A stretch of DNA of 64,000 nt. It comes from DASRDU01 sp046331565. GTDB taxonomy: Bacteria > Acidobacteriota > Blastocatellia > RBC074. Every line of letters begins with the position of its first letter. Position 1 is the first letter of the stretch. The position numbers were made by a program, and so were the translations under genes. Positions 18,593 through 27,971 of the stretch are shown piece after piece. The stretch is from assembly GCA_046331565.1 (NCBI GenBank), contig JAXLQP010000004.1, positions 248,001 through 312,000 on the forward strand. The letters run 5' to 3'. Below the pieces are notes generated by a model that searched no databases, was not told the origin of the DNA, and worked only from the letters and a program-made list of their open reading frames with translations.

Positions 18593-20293
18593 TTACTGCT
18601 GCTCGTCCGGCCCGACGATGCGGCGCAGCGCAAAGCGGGCAAAGTTTGAGCCGCGCCCGAAGTTATTTTCAGCGCCGGTGCGGGCGGGCAGCGTTTGCAT
18701 TGTTTCATTCCCGCCGTTCGCCAGTTCTGCCGGAGCGCCGTTGAGTTTCGCTACGGTAAGTGAATAGGCTCCGGCCCGGTTTGGCTCAAACGGCGTGGCG
18801 ATGATGATGTACACACCGGCTTCAGGCAGCGTCTGCGTAATCTGTGCGTTGAATCCGCCAGCACTGTTGTCGTCATATTGCAGCCGGTCGCCGCTGCGTT
18901 TGTTCAGAAACAGGGCGGAATCAAAGCCGGTCGCGGTTGAGGTCATCGTGATCCGGACGTTATCGCCCTGCGCGCCCTGAAACCAGTAAGCATCCAGGTA
19001 ATCACCGGCTGAAGTCTGAATGTCGGTGGTGTTGATGCCGGCGCTGATCGGATTGGCGGCATAACTGATCGGCGTGATGACTCCGGTTCTGAAGGTCAGC
19101 GTGTAATCACCAACACCATTCGGATTGACATCGGCAGTGGTCGCAAAGATCAGATAATCAGAAGCCTGAGTCAGTACCGTCAGCAGCAGGGCATTGTTGT
19201 TTTCGCCCCGGCCATTGCCGAGGCCGCCGAACTGATCATCAGCCGCGACATAGGTCAGTGCGCCGCCGGATTCAACTTTGTAGAGCAGAATCGTCGCGTC
19301 AACCTGACTTGAACGCATATCGAGCAGCACCGAGGTATTGGCCGCTGCGGTAAAACGAAAAGCATCGAAGAAATATGACCCGGTGCTGCCAGCCGGGCCT
19401 TTCTGAATCTGATCGGTAATGGTCAGCGACCCGTTGATGGTCTGGCCCGCTGCGATGGCCTGGGTCGAAACAATCGGAATCACCCCGCCGATTTTGATCG
19501 TCACCGGGTTGGCCGCAACACCGTTTGCGGTCAGTTGCACAATCACCGAACCGAATCCCACCAGTCCCGGCGGAATGGTCACGTTGACCTGATCGAGTCC
19601 GGCAAAACCGCCCTGCGGCCCGGCATAAGGCACTTCACACGGCACGCCCTGAATCGTGACCCGCACCGATTCCGCGACGCCGTTGCCGTCGTTCGGATTC
19701 GCAGCAGGCGTGGTGCGAATGCCGGTGGCGTAAAGCACCAGGTAATTGGGCCGCGTTCTGATTCCGGCGTCCACATCGCGCGGCGAGCCGTCAGCATTGG
19801 CCGTAAGCTGATAAGCCACGCCGTCAAAAGTCGTCAGCGCCGCCGCCGTGCCCTTGCCATCCGAGAGCGCAGAAAAAATTCCCGGCGCAGCCTGCGTGAT
19901 GGTGAACGTGCCGCTCTGGGTCGAACCATCAGAACTCGTCACAGTGATCGTCGCGTTTCCTGCCGCTGCAGTCGCAGGCACCAGAAAGTTGATCTGTGTT
20001 TTGCCGACAAAAAACAGTGCGGCAGCGGCCCCGCCAACATTGACTGAGACACCGCCAAGCGTCACTGGCAGCGGTGTGGATGTCGCCGAGTAATTCTGAT
20101 CGTTCTGCGTTTTGAAAGCGCCAAAAGCCACTGCAATCGAACCAGGCGTGACCTTCAGATCGCTGGCGTAACTGGCGGCATTGACGACCGTCACCTGAGA
20201 CTGCGCCGACACAACCGGTGTCATCACTGCCATCACCGTCAGCACTGCGACTAAAAAGAAAAAGTAATGAACTTTGCGAGTCAGAAAACTCAT
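18593..20293 (-). CDS. secreted protein with TIGR03437-like domain and pre-peptidase C-terminal domains
   Basis: 566 residues with a signal peptide ending in VVSAQ (about residue 30). The first half (VTVVNAASY...LKVTPGSIAVAFGAF, NFLVPATAAAGNATITV, PGIFS) is the TIGR03437-type beta-sandwich domain. The second half holds two pre-peptidase C-terminal-like modules (about 275-400 and 410-530; AAGQTINGSLTITD, YTLTFR, ITMTSTATGFDSALFL). No protease domain is present, so it is a binding or scaffold protein rather than an enzyme. CGGAGG lies 5 nt before the ATG at 20293. It follows the YdcF pair by 66 nt and might be the last gene of the polysaccharide operon, but its domains give no link to it. Confidence 0.85.
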   Translation of the reverse strand: MSFLTRKVHYFFFLVAVLTVMAVMTPVVSAQSQVTVVNAASYASDLKVTPGSIAVAFGAFKTQNDQNYSATSTPLPVTLGGVSVNVGGAAAALFFVGKTQINFLVPATAAAGNATITVTSSDGSTQSGTFTITQAAPGIFSALSDGKGTAAALTTFDGVAYQLTANADGSPRDVDAGIRTRPNYLVLYATGIRTTPAANPNDGNGVAESVRVTIQGVPCEVPYAGPQGGFAGLDQVNVTIPPGLVGFGSVIVQLTANGVAANPVTIKIGGVIPIVSTQAIAAGQTINGSLTITDQIQKGPAGSTGSYFFDAFRFTAAANTSVLLDMRSSQVDATILLYKVESGGALTYVAADDQFGGLGNGRGENNNALLLTVLTQASDYLIFATTADVNPNGVGDYTLTFRTGVITPISYAANPISAGINTTDIQTSAGDYLDAYWFQGAQGDNVRITMTSTATGFDSALFLNKRSGDRLQYDDNSAGGFNAQITQTLPEAGVYIIIATPFEPNRAGAYSLTVAKLNGAPAELANGGNETMQTLPARTGAENNFGRGSNFARFALRRIVGPDEQQ

Positions 20294-20359
20294 GACAACC
20301 TCCGACCTGCTTGATGTGGATTTACCAAACGGAAGTGAGTCAGCACCAGGCGCTGACCG

Positions 20360-20965
20360 TTACCAGCATTCAGGGTAGAGCGCATCCAGCGCGACGTTTG
20401 CCGCCGCATCAATCATCTGCTGCGCTTTCCAGTGAGTGCGCCACCAGCCCGATTTGAGCGATTCGTCATCCTGCGGTGAATATGTCACAGCGGTCGCAAT
20501 GCCCGCCCGGTTGAAATAACGTCCGACCAGCCGGGCAGTGGCGCGACTGTCGGAAGGTTTGACGACCAGCGTCGCCGTGCGCCAGCCATTGCTGCTGACG
20601 AATTCGACCAGGCGCGGCAGGTTTTGCGCTTCACAGGCCGCAATCGGCTGATGCAGCGTCAGCACGGCTTCAGGCGGCACACCAAGTTCAATCAGATGCT
20701 GCCGGGCATAATCAGCCGGATAAACTTCCCAGGAAATCGGCGAACTGACACAGAGGATGCGGCCTGCGACTTTCTGCCGGTAAAGTGAGGCGACATATGA
20801 ATCGGCATCAGAATGCGGTGAGATCGCCAGGTGAATGATGACATCCGAAGCCGTTGTGCGCGGCTCGCTGATCAGCAGCCCCGGCAGCGAAAAAAAGATG
20901 ATGAGCGCAATCAACGGCAACAGCAGCAGTGCGAGCGCCAGCCGACGCATCCCGGAGCGTTTCAC
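20360..20965 (-). CDS. YdcF/DUF218-like membrane-anchored protein, divergent
   Basis: 201 residues. One N-terminal membrane helix (about 8-33) is followed by a DUF218-type domain (HLAISPHSDADSYVASLYRQ, ILCVSSP, LGVPPEAVL). Compared with its neighbour at 20962, the motifs are degenerate: the NTRVEA segment is replaced by CEAQN and the TDPFHSRRA segment by KPSDSRATA. It may therefore be a non-catalytic or re-specialised copy. The ATG overlaps the stop of the upstream gene by 4 nt (ATGA), so the two are translationally coupled. DUF218 proteins are linked to envelope polysaccharide metabolism; the exact reaction is not established for this one. Confidence 0.75.
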   Translation of the reverse strand: MKRSGMRRLALALLLLPLIALIIFFSLPGLLISEPRTTASDVIIHLAISPHSDADSYVASLYRQKVAGRILCVSSPISWEVYPADYARQHLIELGVPPEAVLTLHQPIAACEAQNLPRLVEFVSSNGWRTATLVVKPSDSRATARLVGRYFNRAGIATAVTYSPQDDESLKSGWWRTHWKAQQMIDAAANVALDALYPECW

Positions 20966-21633
20966 TTCAGGCCTCCCGCGAGCGTGTTGCCCCAGGCGAT
21001 GAATTCACGCACCGTCAGCCAGCCGTCACTGCGCCGCGTCCACCACCTTTCGGGATGCCACATCGCGCGCTCAGGCGGAATCGGCGCTGAATAAAATTTC
21101 AGTTCCGGCGCGGCCCGCTCAACCGTATGCATTGCCCGCCGCGAATGAAACGGATCGGTCACGACAATGGCCGAGCGCCACCCCTGCTCTTTCATCAGCG
21201 CGACAATCCCGGCAGCCTCAACCCGCGTGTTCCAGGCATCATTGATTACCAGCACATCACTTTCAGGAATGCCCAGGCTTTGCAGGTAACGCTTTGCGGC
21301 TTCGCCCGTGTGTATCCCCCAGGCATAAGCAACGCCGCCCACAATAATTTTGCGGGCCAGCCCGCGCCGGTAAAGTTCAGCCGCTTCACGTTCTCGCAAA
21401 CAGCGCGGATCACCGCTCAGCGCCACGACGACATCGCCCGGTTGCAGTTCATCAGTCCGAATCAGGCAGCGGGCCGCAAACGTCAGCAGCGGCGGCAGCA
21501 GAAACCAGAGCAGCGCGAGCAGCGCCGCTGTCAGCAGCAGAATGCGCCGCCAGCGTGATGACCGGGCAGGTGACTGGTCTTGTTTCAGCATGCGAGGCCT
21601 GCGCGCAGGCAGATGGCAGCAGCCGGAAACCAC
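20962..21633 (-). CDS. YdcF/DUF218 family envelope protein
   Basis: 223 residues from GTG at 21633, or 209 from ATG at 21591 (MLKQDQSPARSSRW), which directly precedes the membrane helix ILLLTAALLALLWFLLPPLL; neither start has a clear ribosome site. The periplasmic domain has the DUF218 motifs: ALSGDPRCLRER, AAELYRRGLARKIIVGG, NDAWNTRVEAAG and TDPFHSRRAM. Family members (SanA/YdcF type) act in the envelope and often sit with exopolysaccharide genes. Here it follows the Wzc-like kinase by 9 nt and overlaps the second YdcF by 4 nt, so it is part of the same operon. Confidence 0.85.
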   Translation of the reverse strand: MVSGCCHLPARRPRMLKQDQSPARSSRWRRILLLTAALLALLWFLLPPLLTFAARCLIRTDELQPGDVVVALSGDPRCLREREAAELYRRGLARKIIVGGVAYAWGIHTGEAAKRYLQSLGIPESDVLVINDAWNTRVEAAGIVALMKEQGWRSAIVVTDPFHSRRAMHTVERAAPELKFYSAPIPPERAMWHPERWWTRRSDGWLTVREFIAWGNTLAGGLK

Positions 21634-21642
21634 CCTGACAGC

Positions 21643-24063
21643 TTATGACTGCGCCCGTTCTGAATCAGAGTAATACTTCGAGTAGTAGCGGTGGTAATAG
21701 TAATACTCGTAACCTTCGCGCCGCAGATTGAGGTTATTGAGCACCACGCCGAAGATTCTGGCGCCGACCGAAGCCAGTTCGTGCTGTGCGCGGCGCACTG
21801 TCTCACGCGAGGTTTTGCCGCCGTGAATCAGCAGGATCGCGCCATCGGTCATGCCGGAGAGAATCAGCGGATCAGTCACGTTCACAATCGGCGGCGAGTC
21901 AATCAGGATGTGGTCATAACAATCGGCAAAGAGCCTCATCAGCTTGCGCATATGGTCGGAGCCGAGCAGTTCCGCCGGATTGGGCGGAATCGGCCCCGCG
22001 GTCACCACCGACAGATTGGCCATCGGCATATCCTGCACCAGATCAAGCTGGTGAATCAGGTCGTCAATGCTGATGCTGCGCGACAGGTAAGAGGTCAGCC
22101 CGGTCTGATTGCCGAGTCCGAGCTTTTTGTGAATGCTCGGACGCCGCAGGTCACAATCCACAATCAGCACTGACGCGCCATTCTGCGCCAGCGAAATCGC
22201 CGTGTTGATGACGGTCGTTGATTTGCCTTCGCCCGGCTGCGAACTGGTAAAGAGAATCGTCTTTGGCGGCTGACCGGCAGACGACATCAGAATCGAAGTT
22301 CTCAGCACGCGGTAGGCTTCAGCGCCTGACGAACGCGGATCGAGCGAGGCCAGCGTATTGAAGCCGACCGGCGAGAGCGCAATGTTCGTATCAAATTCAT
22401 CCTTCCCGTTCCGGGCGCCGCGCGTGCCGAGCAGCCGTGTTTTGCGCACCACCGTTGCCGGGGCCAGCGACGGAATCAGCGCCAGTGTGGGCAGATGAAC
22501 CAGCCGCTCCACGTCTTCGGGCGTTTTGATGGTGTTGTCCAGAAATTCAATCAGCAGCGCCAGCCCCGCGCCCGCCACCAGGCTCAGGAACAGTCCGATC
22601 AGAATGGCGCGCAGCCGGTTCGGCCCGACCGGAGCGCCGGGCATGCGCGCGTGGTCGAGGATCTGAATGTTGGAAGTGCTGAAGGTTGAATCAGCCTTGG
22701 CGATGCTGGCCTGGTTGGTCTTTTGCAGAAAATCGTTGTAGAGCGTCTTGGTGATCTGCGCCTGCTGCTCGAGGATGTTGTACTGAATGGTCGCCTGATT
22801 CTGGCGCGAAGCTTCGAGTTTGGCCTTGTCGAGCGCTTCCCCGAGCGATTTTTCTTCGCGGATGGCGCGTTCGTAATCGGCCTTCAGTTTCTCTTTCAAA
22901 ATGTCGCGGCTTTCACCGATCTGTTTTTCAATCGAAGTGATCTGCTGCCGCACGGCCATCAGCGCCGGATTGGTTGAGCCGAATTTGACGCTCAACTGCG
23001 CTTCCTGCACCGTCAGTTCGCTGAGTTTCTGCTGCAACGCCGACACTTTGGCATCGGCAAAGGCTTCGGGCAGTTTGTCAGCGCGCCCGTTTCTGACCTC
23101 TTCGTAAAGCGACTCCTTGAGAATCCGCTCCACTTCGGCTTTGGTCGCCTGCGAATGCAGGTCGGCCAGTTTGCCCGCCGTCAGGTCGCCGCCCTTTTCG
23201 CCGCTGGTCGAGAAGATGTTGTGCTCGCGGCTGTAAGTCACCAGTGCCTGCTCGGCCTCTTCCATCCGGGCTTTCAGATCGCGGGTCGTGCGGTCAAGCC
23301 ACTCCGAGGTGTTTCTGAAGCTCTCGCTTTTGACTTCGCTGCTGCGGTCAATGAAATCCTGCGCGATGGTTTCAGCGACTTCAACCGCGATGGCCGGGTC
23401 GGTGTGCGTGAAGGAGACGCTGAGGATGCGCGTTCCCGGAACCTGCTCAACCGTCAGATTGCGGTTCAGCACGGCGACCATCGGAGCCAGCCGGGCGCTG
23501 TCTTCAGGCAGGATGACGGGCCGCCCGCTCGCTTTTCTGACGCTCGCGTTAACCGGCGGAACCGGAGTCTGCGCGGGTTTCGGGCGGCTGGATCTGAAGC
23601 GGTCAGCAATCGTGGTGATGGCTTCCCAGCCCGATTTCATCTGATTGATTTCAATAAAGCGTGGCCGCTGATCAAGTTTCAGCCGGGCTGCCGTTGATTC
23701 CAGCACGGAATAACTTTGCAGCACCTGAATGTGGGTGTTGATCGAATCGCTGTCACCCGAAGGCAGCAGGATCGCGCCGTCCTTGATGAGCGCCGTGTTC
23801 TGCCGACCGACTTCAATCGTCGTCGCGGCGCGGTAGAGCGATTTCGTGCGGTAAGCCTGAATGGTGACGATGCCGGTGACGATCACGGTCAGCACCAGAA
23901 TCAGCCACTTGTGCTTGCGAATCTTGCGCCAGTATTCGCGCAGATCAATGCTTTCCTCGCGCTCATAAAAACCGGTGGTGAGGCTGCGGTCACCAGGCGC
24001 ACTGCCTCCCGGCTGAAGCTGATTATTCAGGGGGACAAGGCTGCGGTCATTCAGGTCAGGCAT
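21643..24063 (-). CDS. Wzc-like polysaccharide co-polymerase with BY-kinase domain
   Basis: 806 residues. The Wzz chain-length domain with its first membrane helix (WLILVLTVIVTGIVTI) and a long coiled-coil region comes first (about 35-470), then a second helix (LRAILIGLFLSLVAGAGL). The cytoplasmic bacterial tyrosine kinase domain follows: Walker A SSQPGEGKST (about 605), Walker A' VLIVDCDLRRP (about 635) and HILIDSPPI (about 715). The tail EGYEYYYYHRYYSKYY holds a nine-tyrosine autophosphorylation cluster. It controls polymerisation and export of exopolysaccharide with the Wza- and Wzy-like genes just upstream. The ATG at 24063 is preferred because CTGGAG precedes it; an upstream in-frame start at 24123 gives an unrelated 20-residue extension. 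No cognate Wzb phosphatase gene is nearby. Confidence 0.92.
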   Translation of the reverse strand: MPDLNDRSLVPLNNQLQPGGSAPGDRSLTTGFYEREESIDLREYWRKIRKHKWLILVLTVIVTGIVTIQAYRTKSLYRAATTIEVGRQNTALIKDGAILLPSGDSDSINTHIQVLQSYSVLESTAARLKLDQRPRFIEINQMKSGWEAITTIADRFRSSRPKPAQTPVPPVNASVRKASGRPVILPEDSARLAPMVAVLNRNLTVEQVPGTRILSVSFTHTDPAIAVEVAETIAQDFIDRSSEVKSESFRNTSEWLDRTTRDLKARMEEAEQALVTYSREHNIFSTSGEKGGDLTAGKLADLHSQATKAEVERILKESLYEEVRNGRADKLPEAFADAKVSALQQKLSELTVQEAQLSVKFGSTNPALMAVRQQITSIEKQIGESRDILKEKLKADYERAIREEKSLGEALDKAKLEASRQNQATIQYNILEQQAQITKTLYNDFLQKTNQASIAKADSTFSTSNIQILDHARMPGAPVGPNRLRAILIGLFLSLVAGAGLALLIEFLDNTIKTPEDVERLVHLPTLALIPSLAPATVVRKTRLLGTRGARNGKDEFDTNIALSPVGFNTLASLDPRSSGAEAYRVLRTSILMSSAGQPPKTILFTSSQPGEGKSTTVINTAISLAQNGASVLIVDCDLRRPSIHKKLGLGNQTGLTSYLSRSISIDDLIHQLDLVQDMPMANLSVVTAGPIPPNPAELLGSDHMRKLMRLFADCYDHILIDSPPIVNVTDPLILSGMTDGAILLIHGGKTSRETVRRAQHELASVGARIFGVVLNNLNLRREGYEYYYYHRYYSKYYSDSERAQS

Positions 24064-24168
24064 TACAAACTCCAGCGGGGGGCAAAGCGGCTTTCGACCA
24101 CACGAAAGCGATCTGACAATCATCAGGTGAGGCGTTCACCTGTCATTCTCTGGTCTTTGACGAAATAC

Positions 24169-25221
24169 TCAGCGAAACAGAACGGCGCGCTGCACACCGG
24201 CCATGCCGAGTGTTGAGAGCAGCGTGCCGCCGACGGATTTGCTTTTTGAATTCGGGACGATAATCACATCATTGGCCTGAATGATCAGATCATCCTGCTT
24301 GCCGTTCTGAACGGCAGCAACATCCACCCTGATCTCCTTGCGCTGTCCGGTGGCCGGGTCTTCGCGGAAGATCACGCCGCGATTAAGCGCGGCCTTGAAA
24401 TTCGTCCCTTCGGCCATTGCCAGCGCCTGGCGCAGCGTGGTGCGATCCTTCAGCACAAATGAACCGGGCTTGCGCACTTCGCCGCCGACAAAAAAGACAC
24501 CGGCGGGCGGAATGTTGATGATGTCGCCCGGCGAGATCAGCACGTTCTGCTCGAAATTTCCGTTGAGCAGCCCGCTGATATTGGCGCGCAGAAACTCGTA
24601 ATGCTCTTCCTGATCCGCTTCAGCGCCGGTTGCGGCAGTCGCGTTCTGAGCCTGCGATTGAGCCTGTGGCTTTTTGGTTTCGCGGATGATGAAGGCGGTG
24701 GAGCCGTGATTTTCGGCCAGCCCTCCGGCCAGGATGATGAGCTTGAGCAATGAGGGGCGGCCTTCAATCTGATAAACGCCCGGCGACCGCACCGCTCCCT
24801 GAATGAAGATCGAGCGGCTCAGATACTGCCTGACCGAAACCACGACGCGCGGCTGCTTGAGATAATCCTTTTCGCGCAGCAGGCGGGCAATCGCGGACGA
24901 GAGTTCCTCAATGGTCAACTGATCGGCCCGGAGCATGCCGAGCGGCGTCGGCAGCGCAATGTTTCCGGCATTGTTGACGCGCACCTGGCCTGACAGTTCC
25001 GGGGCATCCTCAATCTCAATATCCAGCACATCGGCAATGCCGATGCGGTAATCGGCTTCGGTCGAAGCGAGGACGCCCGATGAACTGCCGACTTCCTGCC
25101 CGGCTCTTTCACGCACGGGCGCGCTGCTCCGCTCCGGCTGCTGCGCCAGGGCTGAGCCGCACACAACCAGCCACAGTCCGCATAAAACAGTCAGCTTTCG
25201 TCGCAGGATTACTTTGTTCAT
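24169..25221 (-). CDS. Wza-like polysaccharide export protein (SLBB domains)
   Basis: 350 residues with a signal peptide (LTVLCGLWLVVCGSALAQ). The polysaccharide export domain starts near residue 57 (YRIGIADVLDIEIEDAPELS, GNIALPTPLG), followed by SLBB-type domains (IFIQGAVRSPGVYQIEG near 134; VFFVGGEVRKPGSFVLK near 241). Family members form the outer-membrane or periplasmic channel for capsule/EPS. No lipobox Cys is evident at the cleavage site. AGGAGGT stands 9 nt before the ATG at 25221. It lies between the Wzy-like and Wzc-like genes, the expected arrangement for Wzx/Wzy-type export. Confidence 0.9.
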   Translation of the reverse strand: MNKVILRRKLTVLCGLWLVVCGSALAQQPERSSAPVRERAGQEVGSSSGVLASTEADYRIGIADVLDIEIEDAPELSGQVRVNNAGNIALPTPLGMLRADQLTIEELSSAIARLLREKDYLKQPRVVVSVRQYLSRSIFIQGAVRSPGVYQIEGRPSLLKLIILAGGLAENHGSTAFIIRETKKPQAQSQAQNATAATGAEADQEEHYEFLRANISGLLNGNFEQNVLISPGDIINIPPAGVFFVGGEVRKPGSFVLKDRTTLRQALAMAEGTNFKAALNRGVIFREDPATGQRKEIRVDVAAVQNGKQDDLIIQANDVIIVPNSKSKSVGGTLLSTLGMAGVQRAVLFR

Positions 25222-25256
25222 TCCGCGCTACCTCCTGAAAACGATCTCAACTCACA

Positions 25257-26657
25257 TCAGCTTTCATGGCCTGTCGGATATTCGCGGCCCCGGTCTGTGC
25301 TGTCCGGCGGGCAGGCTGCAACCTGCGAAACGAGGACGGTCAGAATCAGAAAAAGCAGTGAGGTCGAGGGCAACTGAAGATTGAAATCAACCAGACTGTG
25401 AATCAGCAGTCCGGCCATGCCGATGCCGCCGCCAATCGCCAGTCCTGAACCGAGCGGGTCGCGCTGCCGCAATCCCTGTCTGACAGCGCGCCAGACAGCG
25501 ATCAGAAACCAGACGGCCAGCACGCCGCCGATCAGGCCGCTGTCAGCCAGCACCTGCAAATAATCGTTGTGCGCCTGACTGACATTGAGTTCATCGCTGC
25601 GACTGTAAATCGGATAAGCTGTCGGATAAGCACCCAGCCCGACTCCGAAAACCGGATTGTCACGAATCAGCGCCAGCGTGTCCTGCCAGATCCAGCCCCG
25701 GCTTGAAAAGAATGTTTCGGTTTGCGGCGTGGCTTCGCCGCCCAGCACCTGACCGCGTGTTACCCGGTGAATGACCGGTTCCGCATCAATCCAGAAGATG
25801 CCGATCAGAATGGCAATGGAGATGGTGGCAACTGCCCCGGCCCTTGATAAAACAGCCGTCCCCCCTGACGTAATACGTCCAATGCCGCCAAACCTCCAGT
25901 TGAGTTCACGGCCCTGACGACGCTCATTTGCCGGTCGCAGACTGTAAAGACCAATCATCAGCAGTTGCGCGAGCAGGCTGATCATTCCACCCCGCGACAG
26001 CGAAAGAATAATCGCCACGCCCATCAGCGCCGCCGCAAATCCGCAGAACAACCGCTCAGGCCCGCGCACCGCCCGCGTCACAATCAATGCAACCGGCAGC
26101 GGGGCCAGCAGTTCGGCATAACCGGCAAAGTGATTGTGATTGACAAACGGCCCGAAAGCCGAAGGCGCTTCCCACGAAAGCTGCCTCATCCAGTAAAAGC
26201 TGCCCGACCACGCGAAATCCTGCACGATGGCAAACAGCGCCAGGGCCAGCCCGTAAATCACCAGCGTTCGCGCCACCATTCGCCAGCGGTCACGCGCGGT
26301 CAGAAAGTTCGCCGCCACAATGGCCGCCGCCAGAATGAAAAAGAACGTCGTGACCGTCACCCGCGTTTCAGCCACATTGAGCGACAGCGAGCGAACCCGG
26401 CCCGTCGCATCAGTGAAGGAAATACATTGCAGCAGTCCGACCGCCCAGAAAGCCACGACCGGGCGCAGCGTGGCCGGAATCGAAACCTTCAGTTCGCCTG
26501 CGATCACCGCGCTGATGCCCCACAGCAGCAGCAGCAGCGTCACCATCAGTCTGAAAATGGCCACCGACCAGGGTTCAACCGCACCGTGAGAGAGCGCCGT
26601 GAAAATCACGACACTGAAGAGTCCGATCACGATGGGTTGTTCCAGTCTGCTGTTCAT
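25257..26657 (-). CDS. O-antigen ligase/polymerase family membrane protein (Wzy_C)
   Basis: 466 residues with about ten to twelve membrane helices. The Wzy/WaaL signature region is clear: ILSLSRGGMISLLAQ (about 215), then a large periplasmic loop with NPVFGVGLGAYPTAYP and VSQAHNDYLQVLADSGL (about 335-375), the conserved H-N-D-x-L motif. It should polymerise undecaprenyl-linked repeat units, or ligate them to an acceptor, at the periplasmic side of the inner membrane. The start is 12 nt after the stop of the upstream TPR gene and 35 nt separate it from the Wza-like gene, so these form one operon. Confidence 0.9.
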   Translation of the reverse strand: MNSRLEQPIVIGLFSVVIFTALSHGAVEPWSVAIFRLMVTLLLLLWGISAVIAGELKVSIPATLRPVVAFWAVGLLQCISFTDATGRVRSLSLNVAETRVTVTTFFFILAAAIVAANFLTARDRWRMVARTLVIYGLALALFAIVQDFAWSGSFYWMRQLSWEAPSAFGPFVNHNHFAGYAELLAPLPVALIVTRAVRGPERLFCGFAAALMGVAIILSLSRGGMISLLAQLLMIGLYSLRPANERRQGRELNWRFGGIGRITSGGTAVLSRAGAVATISIAILIGIFWIDAEPVIHRVTRGQVLGGEATPQTETFFSSRGWIWQDTLALIRDNPVFGVGLGAYPTAYPIYSRSDELNVSQAHNDYLQVLADSGLIGGVLAVWFLIAVWRAVRQGLRQRDPLGSGLAIGGGIGMAGLLIHSLVDFNLQLPSTSLLFLILTVLVSQVAACPPDSTDRGREYPTGHES

Positions 26658-26669
26658 TCACGCTTCCTG

Positions 26670-27971
26670 TTAACGTCGGGCTTGCGCTGATCCGGCTGGT
26701 TCAGACGGCGTCAGTTTGAAATCATCGAACCAGACTGAGCCGCTGGTTGGCTTGTCATAACTGAATTTCGGCGTGCGCCGGATGCCGACAAACACGACCG
26801 GAGAATCGGCAGGAGCCTTGAAATTCAGGGTCAGCAGTGACCAGTCGCGGTCGCCATTCGCCACCGGTTCAGAAGCGGCCAGTTCACCTTTGCTGCCGCT
26901 GACCTGTATGCGCGGGCCTTCAGGCGAATCAAGGCCGACGGTTTTGACGTAACATTCAAGCCGGTACTCAGCGCCGGGCTGCACAATCACCATCTGCCTG
27001 ATTTCATCACTCAGGCGCGTTGTATCGCGCCCGGCAAAATCAATTCGGAGCGCGCGCGCGCCGCTGTGACCTTCGCCGCCTGAAATCCCGATCCAGGCAA
27101 ATTCGCTGTCCTTCAGCGCCCAGTCAAACTGTCCGAGTCCGCTGATCGCATCGCTTTCAAACCCGCCGTTCCAGATCAGCGACGACTGACCGTCAGGGCT
27201 GACCAGTTCCCCCCACAGCTTTCGCGCCAGTTCGTATCTGCCCGCCGCCATCAGCCCCGAAATAAATTGTCCTGTCTCGGCTGATTTGAGCTGCGCCTGG
27301 CGATTGACGCTACGGAATACGCGCACGGCATCGTCAGTCAGCGACCGTTCCAGCAGAAAGCGCGCCAGCCCCAGCCGCTCATTCGGGCAATCACCGGCGG
27401 CAGTTTCAAGGCTGCCAACATTTCCGTCAGTCACGCTGAAAAGCAGATCGAGCGTCGGGCTGAGTTTTGACTGATCAAGCGACACCGCCATCCGAAACGA
27501 CGGCAGCGACTCCGCGACCTGCCCGCTGCGCAGGAGCAGATTGGCAAGCTGCCAGTGAACCTCTGTGTACCTGGGCGCAAGCTGCACCGCCGTTCGCAGC
27601 GCCGAGAGCGCGCCTGTCGTCTCACCTCTGGCTTCCATCGCCGCCGCCAGCAGCAGCCAGTTCTGGTAATCCTTCGCTGATAACCTGACAGCCCGCGCCG
27701 CGTGAGTTTCAGCCCTGGCGGCAGCGTCTTCAGGGTTTACCGTTTCGGCCAGTTCCAGCACAGCCAGGCGGGCCTGCAACTGCGGCGCATCGGGAAAGTA
27801 ATCAGCCGCCGCGACGAGCAAAGCCGGAGCAGTTTCAGCGCGAGTGTCGGCCACAGTGCCGATGATGAAATGTGCAATGGTAAGCCAGACCAGCAGGGCA
27901 AGGGCGGGCAGGCCGACGAAAATAAACGCCAGCCTAGCGGCAGGATTGTTGAGCGGTAATCTGATCACCAC
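26670..27971 (-). CDS. membrane-anchored TPR protein of the polysaccharide operon
   Basis: 433 residues from a GTG at 27971; no clear ribosome site, and a GTG two codons wide makes 27968 equally possible. One N-terminal membrane helix (LAFIFVGLPALALLVWLTIAHFII) is followed by tetratricopeptide-like helices (about 45-250; AVQLAPRYTEVHWQLANLLLR). A C-terminal beta-sandwich (about 270-420; WNGGFESDAISGLGQFDW, ALRIDFAGRD, GSVWFDDFKL) resembles carbohydrate-binding CBM4/9-like modules. It is first in the operon before the Wzy-like gene. A role in organising the polymerase or touching the polymer is inferred from context only. Confidence 0.8.
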   Translation of the reverse strand: MVIRLPLNNPAARLAFIFVGLPALALLVWLTIAHFIIGTVADTRAETAPALLVAAADYFPDAPQLQARLAVLELAETVNPEDAAARAETHAARAVRLSAKDYQNWLLLAAAMEARGETTGALSALRTAVQLAPRYTEVHWQLANLLLRSGQVAESLPSFRMAVSLDQSKLSPTLDLLFSVTDGNVGSLETAAGDCPNERLGLARFLLERSLTDDAVRVFRSVNRQAQLKSAETGQFISGLMAAGRYELARKLWGELVSPDGQSSLIWNGGFESDAISGLGQFDWALKDSEFAWIGISGGEGHSGARALRIDFAGRDTTRLSDEIRQMVIVQPGAEYRLECYVKTVGLDSPEGPRIQVSGSKGELAASEPVANGDRDWSLLTLNFKAPADSPVVFVGIRRTPKFSYDKPTSGSVWFDDFKLTPSEPAGSAQARR

